A stretch of DNA of 64,000 nucleotides from Kitasatospora sp. MAP5-34 (GCF_029894335.1 NZ_JARXZC010000013.1:1-64000); one strand, 5' to 3'. Numbered from the stretch's first letter, positions 33,289 to 41,320 are shown. Program-made: numbers and translations. Notes: generated by a model from the sequence alone, not told the origin.

Positions 33289-35553
33289 ATGAGCCAGCAG
33301 CCGCCGGACCGGCAGCCCGCCAGCGGGCGCACACCACCCCCCGACGCCCTGGAGTCGGAGGACCGCGCCGAAGGCTCCGGCCGCGACCGCACCAGACGCG
33401 CGGCCCGCAAGGCCCGCCGCCGCGCGATGCCCTGGTGGCGCCGGGCCGTCCCGAGCTGGCGGATGCTGGTCGGCGGGCTGCTCGGGCTGTTACTGCTCGG
33501 CCTGGCCGCGTTCGTGACGCTCTATCTGATCGTCCCGGTACCCGACGCGAACGCCCACGCCGTCGCCCAGAGCAACGTCTACTACTACTCGGACGGCACC
33601 ACCGAACTGGCCCGCACCGGCTCGGTCAACCGCGAGGACGTCCCGATCGGCCAGATCCCGGCGGACACCCAGCACGCCGCCGTCTCCGCCGAGGACCGCA
33701 CCTTCTACCAGAACAAGGGCGTCGACCTGAAGGGCATGGCCCGCGCCGCCTTCAACAGCGCCACCGGAAAGGGCCTCCAGGGCGGATCGACGATCACCCA
33801 GCAGTACGTCAAGAACTACTACCTGACCCAGGACCAGACCTACAGCCGCAAGCTCAAGGAGCTGTTCATCGCTCTCAAGGTCGACCAGCAGGAGAGCAAG
33901 GACGACATCCTGGCCGGCTACCTCAACACCAGCTACTTCGGCCGCAACGCGTACGGCATCCAGACCGCCGCCAACGCGTACTACGGCGTGGACGTCTCGA
34001 AGCTGGACACCGCCCAAAGTGCCTACCTGGCCGCCCTGTTGCAGGCCCCCAGCGCGTACGACGTGAAGACCGCCACACCCGCCAACCGGGACAAGGCCGT
34101 CGCCCGCTGGAACTACGTCCTCGACGGGATGGTCTCGCTCGGCTTCCTGGACGCCACCACCCGCGCCACGCTCACCTTCCCCGAGCCGATCGACCCGCAG
34201 CCCGCCAAGGGCCTCAGCGGCCAGGCCGGCTACCTGGTCGACATCGCCGACAACTACCTCACCACCACGACCGGCCTGCTGGACCCGGCGGCCCTGAAGG
34301 CCGGCGGCTGGAAGATCACCACCACGTTCGACAAGCCCAGGCAGGACGCCTTCGTCGCGGCGGTGCAGCAAGAACTCACCTCCGAGCTGGACCCGGCCGC
34401 CCGCCCGAAGAGCGACACCGACGTCCGTGTCTCCGGAGCCTCCGTCGAACCCGGCACCGGCCGGATCGTCGCCGTCTACGGCGGCCCGGACTACGCCACC
34501 CAGCCGTACAACGACGCGGTCCGCCAGGACAACCAGGTCGGCTCCACCTTCAAACCGGTCGATCTGGCGGCCGGCCTCGAAGGCGACCACACCACCCAGG
34601 ACGGCCGCCCGATCACCACCGGGACGATCTACGACGGCACGAGCGGCCGCTCGGTGGCCGGCGGCCCCGGACGGTACGCGCCACCGAACGAGGACGGCGT
34701 CAACTACGGCAGTATCACACTGCGTTACGCGATGATGAAGTCGGTCAACTCGGTGTACGCCCAGGAGGGCGTGGACGCGGGCCTCGGCAACGTCCGGCAG
34801 ACCGCGATCAGGCTCGGCTTCCCGGACGGCACCCCCGGCCTGGACCCGGCGAACGCCTCGATGACCCTCGGCGCCGCGACACCCAGCGCCCTCAACCTGG
34901 CCGCCGCGTACGCCACCCTGGCCAACCACGGCCAGGCGTACGCGCCTTGGGCCGTACTGAAGCTGGAGAAGCCGGGCGACTCCGACATCCCCGCCCTGCC
35001 CGCGCACCCGGCCACGAACGCGATCAGCCGTGGTACGGCGGACGCCGTCACCGACGTCCTCGAGGACGCCGTCAGCCCGACCGGAACCGGCGCCGCCGCG
35101 CTGCGCCTGAACCGCCCCGCCGCCGGCAAGACCGGCACCACCGACGGCAACCTGTCCGCCTGGTTCGCCGGCTACACCCCCGAACTCACCACCGTGGTGG
35201 GCCTGTTCCGCGAGAACCCGCAGACCCACGCCAAGGAACCGCTGGCCGGCACCGCCGGCTACTCCCGGATCAACGGCGGCGCCTTCCCCACCGCCATCTG
35301 GACGGCCTACATGCGCGCCGCCCTGACCGGCACACCCGTCCAGACCTTCGACCTCCAGCCGAGCAGCAACAACACCCAGCCAACACCGACACCGACACTC
35401 TCCCCGACGCCAACACCGGCGCTAACGCTCTCCCCGACGCCGACCCTCTCCCCGACGCCATCGTCATCGCCATCGAGCACGCCTTCACCCTCCCTCGCGA
35501 GTAGTACCCCCACCAGCTCCCCGAGCACGGCCACCCCATCGGCATCGGGGTAA
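33289..35553 (+). CDS. Bifunctional class A penicillin-binding protein, second copy, 754 aa
   Basis: Same architecture as the PBP at 4143-6407: Arg-rich cytoplasmic N-terminus, one membrane helix (MLVGGLLGLLLLGLAAFVTL), GT51 domain (SAEDRTFYQNKG, LQGGSTITQQYVKN), transpeptidase domain with STFK, SVN and KTGT, and a C-terminal tail of TPTPTLSPTPTP-like repeats encoded by degenerate tandem DNA. All catalytic motifs are intact in both copies. Long segments such as ITQQYVKN and FNSATG are near identical, so this is a clear paralogue. The ATG at 33289 is the first start of the frame; the ribosome site is weak. Confidence 0.93.
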   Translation: MSQQPPDRQPASGRTPPPDALESEDRAEGSGRDRTRRAARKARRRAMPWWRRAVPSWRMLVGGLLGLLLLGLAAFVTLYLIVPVPDANAHAVAQSNVYYYSDGTTELARTGSVNREDVPIGQIPADTQHAAVSAEDRTFYQNKGVDLKGMARAAFNSATGKGLQGGSTITQQYVKNYYLTQDQTYSRKLKELFIALKVDQQESKDDILAGYLNTSYFGRNAYGIQTAANAYYGVDVSKLDTAQSAYLAALLQAPSAYDVKTATPANRDKAVARWNYVLDGMVSLGFLDATTRATLTFPEPIDPQPAKGLSGQAGYLVDIADNYLTTTTGLLDPAALKAGGWKITTTFDKPRQDAFVAAVQQELTSELDPAARPKSDTDVRVSGASVEPGTGRIVAVYGGPDYATQPYNDAVRQDNQVGSTFKPVDLAAGLEGDHTTQDGRPITTGTIYDGTSGRSVAGGPGRYAPPNEDGVNYGSITLRYAMMKSVNSVYAQEGVDAGLGNVRQTAIRLGFPDGTPGLDPANASMTLGAATPSALNLAAAYATLANHGQAYAPWAVLKLEKPGDSDIPALPAHPATNAISRGTADAVTDVLEDAVSPTGTGAAALRLNRPAAGKTGTTDGNLSAWFAGYTPELTTVVGLFRENPQTHAKEPLAGTAGYSRINGGAFPTAIWTAYMRAALTGTPVQTFDLQPSSNNTQPTPTPTLSPTPTPALTLSPTPTLSPTPSSSPSSTPSPSLASSTPTSSPSTATPSASG

Positions 35554-35558
35554 CCAAT

Positions 35559-35633
35559 AGGGGCGCGGGGAACTGCGCGAAACCGGAAGGCAACAACCCG
35601 CACCCTCCCGCCTCGCCCAGCCCCTCGCGCCCC
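35559..35633. repeat. Dispersed GC-rich palindromic repeat, copy between a PBP gene and the desulfurase gene
   Basis: Begins AGGGGCGCGGGGAACTGCGC, continues ACCGGAAGGCAACAACCCGC and ends CCTCGCGCCCC. It occupies almost the whole gap between two convergent genes, consistent with a transcription stop. Confidence 0.75.
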
Positions 35634-35640
35634 GGCGTAG

Positions 35641-37128
35641 CTACCGCGCCTGCGCGCCCTGCGCACCCTGCACGGCCTGCAGCGCAGCGACCAACGCATC
35701 CACGTCCTGCACCGTGTTGTACAGCGCCAGCGAAGCCCGCACCGCAGCCTGCAGCCCGAACGCCGCCAGCGCCGGCTGCGCGCAGTGATGCCCGGCCCGT
35801 ACCGCGATGCCCTGCTGGTCGAGTGCCCCGGCCACCGCCATCGGGTCCGTCCCGACGAGCAGGAAGGTCAGCGCCCCGATCTTCCCCGGCGCGTTACCGA
35901 TCAGCTGCAGCCCGGGGACCGTCGCCAGCGCCCCCATCGCGTACGCGGTGAGCTGATCCTCGTACGCGGTGGCGGCCTCCCGGTCCAGCCCGGCGAGGTA
36001 CTGGAGGGCCGCCCGCAGTCCGGCGACCCCGGCGATGTGGCCGGTGCCCGCCTCGAGCCGGTGCGGGATCGGGGCGTACGTGGTCTCCCCGAAACTCACC
36101 GAGTCGATCATGTTGCCGCCGCCCTGCCACGGGGGCATCGCCTCCAGCAGCTCACGCTTGCCGAAGAGCACGCCGATCCCGGTCGGGGCGAAGATCTTGT
36201 GCCCCGAGAAGGCGTAGAAGTCGGCGTCCAGCGCGGTGACGTCCACCGGGAAGTGGGCCACCGCCTGCGCGCCGTCGACCAGCACCTTCGCGCCGTACCG
36301 GTGGGCGAGGGCGGTCATCTCGGCCACCGGCGGGACTGTCCCGAGCACGTTGGAGGCGTGCGTCAGCGCGACCATCTTCGTCCGGGAGCCGAGCAGGTCC
36401 CGGTACGCGTCCTGGTCGAGCTGCCCGTCCGGGAGCAGCGGGATCGGGCGGATCCTCGCCCGCCGCTCCTCGGCGATCAGCTGCCAGGGCACCAGGTTGG
36501 AGTGGTGCTCGGCCGCCGAGACCAGGATCTCGTCCCCCACCCCGAGGTTCGCCCGGCCCCAGCTCTGCGCCACCAGGTTGACGGCCTCGGTCGTCCCCCG
36601 GACGAAGACGATCTCGCCCTGGTCCGGGGTACCGAGCAACTCGGCCGCCGCCTGACGGCCCTCCTCGTACACCTGGGTGGCCTGCTTTGCCAGGCTGTGC
36701 GCCCCCCGGTGGACGTTGGAGGTCTCCATCGCGTAGTGCTCGGCGACCGCCTCGACCACCTGGCGGGGCTTGAGCGTGGTGGCGCCGTTGTCCAGCCAGA
36801 CCAGCGGGCGGCCGTTCACCTCCCGGTGCAGCTGCGGGAAGTCCCGCCGGACGGCCTCGACGTCGAACCCGCTCGGCGGCGCCGACGGTGGAGCCGCGGG
36901 CGGCGTCACCGTGGGGGCCGTGGCCGTGCTGGCCGTTGGAGCCGGCGGAGTCGTGGCCGGGGGCGCTGCGGCGGCCGGTTGCTGCTGTTGCGGCAGCCAG
37001 TACCGGGGGGCACCGCCCGCATGGGCGAGCGCTGCGGGCAGCGGCCCGGGGCCCGACGCCAAACCGACTGGCACGGCGGCGAGTTGACCTGCCCCGGCGC
37101 TACGTCCGAATCCGTCAGGAGTAGTCAT
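35641..37128 (-). CDS. Encapsulin cargo: group II cysteine desulfurase with a disordered N-terminal targeting region, 495 aa
   Basis: PLP enzyme that takes sulfur from cysteine, leaving alanine. The SufS-like core starts near residue 88 (FDVEAVRRDFPQL, LVWLDNGATTLKP). The PLP lysine is about residue 311 (AFSGHKIFAPTG) and the persulfide cysteine about residue 449 (RAGHHCAQPALA). The first 87 residues are Pro/Ala/Thr-rich and disordered, with a short motif APRYWLPQQQQ; this fits the long unstructured cargo-loading region known for desulfurases packed in family 2 encapsulins. Its start overlaps the shell gene by 14 bp and has no ribosome site, implying translational coupling. Inference: it sits inside the shell and feeds sulfur for storage. 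Confidence 0.88.
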   Translation of the reverse strand: MTTPDGFGRSAGAGQLAAVPVGLASGPGPLPAALAHAGGAPRYWLPQQQQPAAAAPPATTPPAPTASTATAPTVTPPAAPPSAPPSGFDVEAVRRDFPQLHREVNGRPLVWLDNGATTLKPRQVVEAVAEHYAMETSNVHRGAHSLAKQATQVYEEGRQAAAELLGTPDQGEIVFVRGTTEAVNLVAQSWGRANLGVGDEILVSAAEHHSNLVPWQLIAEERRARIRPIPLLPDGQLDQDAYRDLLGSRTKMVALTHASNVLGTVPPVAEMTALAHRYGAKVLVDGAQAVAHFPVDVTALDADFYAFSGHKIFAPTGIGVLFGKRELLEAMPPWQGGGNMIDSVSFGETTYAPIPHRLEAGTGHIAGVAGLRAALQYLAGLDREAATAYEDQLTAYAMGALATVPGLQLIGNAPGKIGALTFLLVGTDPMAVAGALDQQGIAVRAGHHCAQPALAAFGLQAAVRASLALYNTVQDVDALVAALQAVQGAQGAQAR

Positions 37129-38533
37129 AGTAGTTCGACACCTCGACGTTCTGGAGCACCGCGATCGCGTCGTCCACCAGCGCGGCGGTCGAGAAGTAAC
37201 TCGTCACCAGGTACGAGGTGATGGCGTGGTGGTCGACCCCCATCGCCTTCACCGACATGCCCGGCTCCACCTCGTCCGGCACCTTCGCCGGGCGCAGGCC
37301 CACCACGCCCTGCTCGGCCTCGCCGACCCGCATCAGCAGGATGTTGGTCGTCCCGGGCGTCGAGTTGCCCGAGCCCTTGAGGTCCAGCTTGTCGGAGGGC
37401 AGCAGCGGCACCCCGCGCCAGGTCAGGAACGGGCTGCCGAAGAGCTCCACGATCTGCGGCGGCACCCCACGCCGGGTGCACTCGCGCCCGAACGCGGCGA
37501 TCGCCCGGGGGTGCGCCAGGAAGAACGCGGGCTGCTTCCAGACCCGGGCGAGCAGCTCGTCCATGTCGTCCGGCGTCGGCGCGCCCTTACGGGTGCGCAC
37601 CCGCTGGCCGGGCACGACGTTGTTGAGCAACCCGTACTCGGCGTTGTTGAGCATCTCCCACTCCTGGCGCTCGCGCAGCGCCTCCTGGGTCAGCCGCAGC
37701 TGCGCCTGGACCTGGTCGATCGAGGAGTTGTAGATGTCGGAGACCCGGGTGTGCACCTTCAGTACGGTCTGCGCGATGCTCAGCTCGTACTCGCGCGGGC
37801 TCTCCTCGTAGTCCACGAAGGTCTGCGGCAGCTTGGTCTCGCCGGTGTGGCCGGAGGTCAGGTTGATCGGGTGCTCGCGGTCGGCCGGGCCCTGGCCGTC
37901 GGCGGCGTACGCATCCAGCTGGGCGCGCAACGCGGGCTCACGGTCGGCCAGTTCGGTGAGCATCCGCCGGTCGAGCGAGAGCACCGTACACGGCGTGGAC
38001 GCCTTGACCTGGTACGGCATCGGCTCGCCGCGCACCCAGGCGCCGACGTCGAAGAAGTCCCCGTCGCCGAGCACGGCGAGCAGCGCGTCCTCGCCGTACT
38101 GACCCGTGGCACGCTTCTCGGCGCGGCCGAGCGCGATGATGTGCAGCTGCCCGGCCGGGGCACCGGCGTCGGCGATGACCTCACCGATCCCGACCTCACG
38201 CTGCACGAAGCCACCGGCGAGGGCGTTCAGCAGCGGGCTCTCCAGCTCGCTCAGGAAGCCGATCTCGCGGAGATCCTCGGCGATCACCCGGGCGGCACCG
38301 CTGCCGTCGGCGTAGGTGCTGATCAGCCCGTCACCGAGGATGAACCCCCGCCGGCGGTTGACCCGGTACACACCGGCCTCCAGGTCCACCCAGGGCAGTG
38401 CACGCAGCAGGTAGCGGGGGGTGATCCCGAGCATCTGCGGTGCGGTCTTGGTGGTGGTGGCCAGGTTCCTCGCGGTGGAGGTACTGAGGCTCTGCGGGTT
38501 CTGCTGGTTCTGCTGCACGGTCTCGGTGGTCAT
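37115..38533 (-). CDS. Family 2B-type encapsulin shell protein (EshA-like) with cNMP-binding-like insertion, 472 aa
   Basis: HK97-fold protein predicted to self-assemble into an icosahedral nanocompartment. The N-arm (LATTTKTAPQMLGITPRYLL) and the C-terminal shell domain (YELSIAQTVLKVHTRVSDIY, FFLAHPRAIAAFGRECTRRG, SYLVTSYFSTAALV) are typical of family 2. Residues about 88-200 are a cyclic-nucleotide-binding-like domain (GEVIADAGAPAGQLHIIALG, VLGDGDFFDVGAW). The canonical phosphate cassette (FGE plus Arg) is not seen, so cAMP binding is doubtful. EshA of Streptomyces is the known relative with this insertion. The ATG at 38533 follows AGGAACA. The overlapping downstream gene is its likely cargo, a cysteine desulfurase. 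Confidence 0.9.
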   Translation of the reverse strand: MTTETVQQNQQNPQSLSTSTARNLATTTKTAPQMLGITPRYLLRALPWVDLEAGVYRVNRRRGFILGDGLISTYADGSGAARVIAEDLREIGFLSELESPLLNALAGGFVQREVGIGEVIADAGAPAGQLHIIALGRAEKRATGQYGEDALLAVLGDGDFFDVGAWVRGEPMPYQVKASTPCTVLSLDRRMLTELADREPALRAQLDAYAADGQGPADREHPINLTSGHTGETKLPQTFVDYEESPREYELSIAQTVLKVHTRVSDIYNSSIDQVQAQLRLTQEALRERQEWEMLNNAEYGLLNNVVPGQRVRTRKGAPTPDDMDELLARVWKQPAFFLAHPRAIAAFGRECTRRGVPPQIVELFGSPFLTWRGVPLLPSDKLDLKGSGNSTPGTTNILLMRVGEAEQGVVGLRPAKVPDEVEPGMSVKAMGVDHHAITSYLVTSYFSTAALVDDAIAVLQNVEVSNYYDYS

Positions 38534-38835
38534 AGCTGTTCCTGGTCCTCGTCCTTGGTCCGGATAGCTGATTGGACGTCAGATCACGTACGAGGGACGG
38601 GAGATCCGTCCGCCGTACGTTCGCCAGGAAGATTGTTACGGCACTATTGAGTTGGCGTGGGCATGTTCGATTACACCGATTTGTTCCGGTGCGCAACATC
38701 GGGAACGCGCTCCGTGAAACTCAGTCAAAAGTGTGAGTCGAGCCATAAGTCACAGTGATGCGTTCGAAAGCCACCATTGGGAACAGCCCCGAACAGCCCT
38801 CGCTCCCCGCCCCCCGACAGCGCTACCGTCGGCCC
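38534..38835. other. 302-bp divergent promoter region of the encapsulin operon and a small RHH gene
   Basis: No gene is visible. On the plus strand TACCGT (38824-38829) sits six bases before the ATG at 38836 and looks like the -10 of a leaderless transcript. The encapsulin promoter must also be here, but I cannot place it with confidence. Confidence 0.4.
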
Positions 38836-39036
38836 ATGACCAAGCCCCGCCCCGACTCCGGCGTCCGCCGGATCACGCTCGAACTGCCGACCGATCTCGT
38901 CGAATGGCTCCGGGACTTCGCCGAGATCTCCCACCGGACCGTGGAGGACGTGGTCCGACCTCTCATCGAGGCCGAACAGGCCCGCCACCCCTGGGACACC
39001 CCACCACGTCCCACCCTCGGGGAACCTCAGAGGTAG
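38836..39036 (+). CDS. Small ribbon-helix-helix-like protein, 66 aa
   Basis: The stretch RRITLELPTDLVEWLRDFAE followed by SHRTVEDVVRPLIEAE is a beta strand plus two helices of the RHH/Arc type, so it may bind DNA as a dimer. No toxin-like gene follows. The ATG at 38836 lacks a ribosome site but has TACCGT six bases upstream, indicating a leaderless start; an earlier in-frame start at 38755 is less likely. It overlaps the convergent GroES-like gene by 10 bp. Its position divergent from the encapsulin operon makes it a candidate local regulator, which is inference only. Confidence 0.65.
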   Translation: MTKPRPDSGVRRITLELPTDLVEWLRDFAEISHRTVEDVVRPLIEAEQARHPWDTPPRPTLGEPQR

Positions 39037-39407
39037 AGCCCCGTCGAGCCCTCCGCGTCACCGAAGCGCATCCCCGCGACCGCGTGCAGGTCGCGCTCGC
39101 GCAGCAGGATGTACGTCGCGCCGCGCACCTCGACCTCCAGCTTGTCCTCCGGGTCGTACAGCACCCGGTCGCCGGGCTCCACCGACCTGACACTCTGGCC
39201 CACGGCTACGGCTTCCGCCCACGCGCATCTCTTACTCAGCTCGGCGGTCGCCGGGATGAGGATGCCGCCGGTCGAGCGGCGTTCACCCTCGCTGCCCTCG
39301 GTCTTCACCAGGACCCGATCGTGCAGCATCTTGATCGGCAGCTTCGCGCCCAGCCGGTCGTGGCGCGGTGCGTCGTACTGAGTGTTCTGATCCTTTTCGG
39401 TGCTCAC
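39027..39407 (-). CDS. GroES-like co-chaperone-family protein, 126 aa
   Basis: The GroES beta-barrel pattern is clear: LPIKMLHDRVLVKTEGSEGE, RRSTGGILIPATAE, VEPGDRVLYDPEDKLEVEVR and ATYILLRERDLHAV. The first 20 residues (STEKDQNTQYDAPRHDRLG) are an extra hydrophilic leader. It is not the main groES, which lies beside groEL; stand-alone GroES-like proteins of this type are common in Streptomyces and their partner is unknown. The GTG at 39407 follows a G-rich site; the frame also extends to 39551. It overlaps a convergent small gene by 10 bp. Confidence 0.82.
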   Translation of the reverse strand: MSTEKDQNTQYDAPRHDRLGAKLPIKMLHDRVLVKTEGSEGERRSTGGILIPATAELSKRCAWAEAVAVGQSVRSVEPGDRVLYDPEDKLEVEVRGATYILLRERDLHAVAGMRFGDAEGSTGLYL

Positions 39408-39504
39408 GCCCCCGACGGTACCGGGCCCGCACGCCCCGACGGAACGCCGGACCGACATGCGGGAGGGGCCGGGGTACCAGCCCCGGCCCCTCCCCGTCCG
39501 GCAG

Positions 39505-39855
39505 TCAGCCCCGCTTGCGCTTACGGGCGGACGCCACCAGCAGCAGCACACCCACGCCCACCAGGGCCGCAGGCACGATCCGCTCCTTGCGCGGGCGCCC
39601 CTTCTCGTCCGTGAACTGCGCCTTCACCTGCTCCACCGCGCCACTCGCCGCGACGTATGCCTGCCCGGCCTTCTGCTCCACCGACGCGAGCAGCTTCGCC
39701 TTCGTCTGGGCGGCGATGGTGCTCGGGTGGACGCGGACGGCGAGCTCGTCCAGGGTCTCCGCCAGCTGCTCGCGGGTCCGGGCGATGTTCGCCTCGATCT
39801 GGGCGGTCGTCCGCGCCGCCTTGTCGTCTGTGCCGGCCTTGCCCACTCGGGCCAC
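39505..39855 (-). CDS. DUF3618 protein, 116 aa
   Basis: Starts with the DUF3618 signature (RTTAQIEANIARTREQLAET, LDELAVRVHPSTIAAQTK), then a helical stretch and one C-terminal membrane helix (IVPAALVGVGVLLLVAS) ending in KRKRG. Such small tail-anchored proteins are widespread in actinobacteria, often near phage-holin-family membrane proteins; the role is unknown. The GTG at 39855 follows GAAGGGG. The neighbouring small genes give no functional hint. Confidence 0.8.
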   Translation of the reverse strand: MARVGKAGTDDKAARTTAQIEANIARTREQLAETLDELAVRVHPSTIAAQTKAKLLASVEQKAGQAYVAASGAVEQVKAQFTDEKGRPRKERIVPAALVGVGVLLLVASARKRKRG

Positions 39856-39947
39856 CCCTTCACTTACTGAAATGTTGTCCTGTGCGACAGGGCCAGTCTG
39901 TCAGCTGACACCCGCGTACGCGCGGCCCCACCCACCAACGGAGGTAA

Positions 39948-40105
39948 GAGCGTCCGCCGGTAGGGGGCTGGATGAAGGAGCGGCGTCCGGGCCGAGTCTG
40001 GGCGGTGCCGACGAGGGAGTCCATGCGGAGCATCGGCGACTGAGGAGAAGCCGTCCAGGCGACAGCCCGGGCGTCGCGACGCCAGCCCCCTACCGGCGGA
40101 CGCTC
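39948..40105. repeat. 158-bp element with 24-bp perfect inverted repeats
   Basis: The 24 bases at 39948-39971 are the exact reverse complement of 40082-40105 (arm core GTCCGCCGGTAGGGGGCTGG). The 110-bp interior contains further partial complementarity and a 12-bp palindrome (GCGTCGCGACGC, 40071-40082). No target-site duplication is visible at the ends. It could be a MITE-like remnant or a long structured RNA. It fills the 316-bp gap between the DUF3618 and peroxiredoxin genes, where I see no protein gene. Confidence 0.8.
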
Positions 40106-40171
40106 CCCAGTCGGCAGAGGTAGGTTTGCGATGGCACGACCACCAGTCCACGCACGAGGAGAAGAACCACC

Positions 40172-40648
40172 GTGAGCGAGCGCCTCAAGGCCGGCGACAC
40201 CGCCCCCGCCTTCACCCTGCCCGACGCCGATGGCAACAAGGTGTCCCTCGCCGACCACCTCGGCCGCAAGGTGATCGTCTACTTCTACCCCGCCGCCCTC
40301 ACTCCGGGCTGCACCACCCAGGCCTGCGACTTCACCGACAACCTGGAGGTCTTCAGCGGCGCCGGGTACGACGTCATCGGCATCTCCCCGGACAAGCCCG
40401 AGAAGCTCGGCAAGTTCCGCGAGACCGAGTCGCTCAAGGTCACGCTGGTGGCCGACGAGGACAAGGCCGTCCTGGAGGCGTACGGCGCCTGGGGCGAGAA
40501 GATGAACTACGGCAAGACGTACGTCGGCGTGATCCGCTCCACCGTCATCGTCGACGAGCAGGGCAAGGTCGAGCACGCCCTCTACAACGTCAAGGCCACC
40601 GGCCACGTCGCCAAGCTGCTCCGCGACCTGAAGATCGCCACGGCCTGA
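40172..40648 (+). CDS. bcp: Thioredoxin-dependent thiol peroxidase (Bcp/PrxQ), 158 aa
   Basis: Reduces peroxides with thioredoxin. The peroxidatic Cys is in PAALTPGCTTQACDF, and the second Cys five residues later is the resolving Cys of the alpha2-type PrxQ class. Other family motifs are YFYPAALTPG and VIRSTVIVDEQGK. The GTG at 40172 follows GAGGAGAAG. Length is normal. It ends before a strong terminator. Confidence 0.95.
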   Translation: MSERLKAGDTAPAFTLPDADGNKVSLADHLGRKVIVYFYPAALTPGCTTQACDFTDNLEVFSGAGYDVIGISPDKPEKLGKFRETESLKVTLVADEDKAVLEAYGAWGEKMNYGKTYVGVIRSTVIVDEQGKVEHALYNVKATGHVAKLLRDLKIATA

Positions 40649-40694
40649 CCAGCACGGGCCGCTTGACGGGCCTGACCGGCCGTCACCGCGAGCC

Positions 40695-40732
40695 GTCGTC
40701 GCCCCCAGGCCCGTCCGCCAGGGGGCGACGAC
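40695..40732 (+). terminator. Terminator after bcp
   Basis: A 12-bp stem (40695-40706 with 40721-40732) and a 14-base loop lie 47 bp after the bcp stop. The rest of the 323-bp gap to 40971 shows no gene. Confidence 0.75.
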
Positions 40733-40971
40733 CCCACAGCCCGGCGGGCCCTACGCGCGCCGGGGGTCTGATGACGCCTCACCTTCGGCCCAAAATTCAT
40801 CAGAACCAAACAGGATCAAACGCGCCGGACCCATGACACTCCGGTGACGCGCAAGTGTCAAGAGCTGCGGCAGACCTCCGCCTCCCCGGAAAAGGGAAAG
40901 GCGGTGACAGCACACCCCCCGACAGGATGCACCGCCACCGCCGCTCGTCACCTCAGCGAGCTGCCGTCGGA

Positions 40972-41320
40972 TCAGCAGACACCGAGGTCGTTCCGGACAC
41001 CCCAAGCGCCGATGATCGTCGGGTCCTCGCCCGTGGTCCACCACTTGTTGGTGTAGTTGTGGCCCCTCCAGGACGCCTGGGTGCCGGTGGTCGCGTAGGC
41101 CGTGGTCGCGCTCCAACTGGGCGCCGTACAGGTCCCGGACGGGGTGCTCGAGCTGCTGCTCGGACTCGCGCTCAACTGGTTGCCGACGGCGGGAGCGACA
41201 GCCGACGCCTGCGAGGGCGTCGCCCCCAGCGTGGCGACCAGCAGACCGGCCAGCCCGGCGGCAGCGGCGGCGGCGGTCGGCAGCGGCGGGACGCTGCGCC
41301 GCGTTCGATCGGATCAACAC
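40972..41320 (-). pseudogene. Secreted chitin-binding (CBM5/12) protein, frameshifted near its start
   Basis: Read from 40972 upward, the frame gives a C-terminal CBM5/12 domain (ASWRGHNYTNKWWTTGEDP, two Cys), a Ser-rich linker and a clean signal peptide (PTAAAAAAGLAGLLVATLGA, ending ASA) preceded by RTRRSVPPL. That frame has a stop at 41314-41316 and no usable start codon before the signal peptide. A GTG at 41318-41320 with GGGGGA upstream opens another frame (VLIRSNAAQ) that would join it after a one-base shift near 41296-41307. It is either a recent frameshift or a sequencing error. DasR-like operators lie upstream, fitting a chitin-induced secreted protein. Confidence 0.6.

Noticed and set aside
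33490..35229. Long minus-strand frame opposite the second PBP (and a similar one at 4245-5978 opposite the first)
   Set aside because: Both are the same antisense shadow of paralogous coding sequence; similarity between them only mirrors the PBPs.
35785..37221. Plus-strand frames opposite the desulfurase and opposite the encapsulin (37226-38650)
   Set aside because: Compositionally biased shadows of confirmed genes; no ribosome site or domain.
37115..38533. Prophage major capsid protein
   Set aside because: The fold is HK97-like, but there are no portal, protease, terminase or tail genes nearby, and the cNMP-like insertion and desulfurase neighbour fit an encapsulin.
35641..38533. Terpene (geosmin or methylisoborneol) encapsulin cluster
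   Set aside because: No terpene cyclase or prenyl transferase gene is near the shell gene; the only adjacent cargo candidate is the desulfurase.
39948..40105. Confident MITE call
   Set aside because: No target-site duplication flanks the arms and no second copy is visible in the window, so only an inverted-repeat element is reported.
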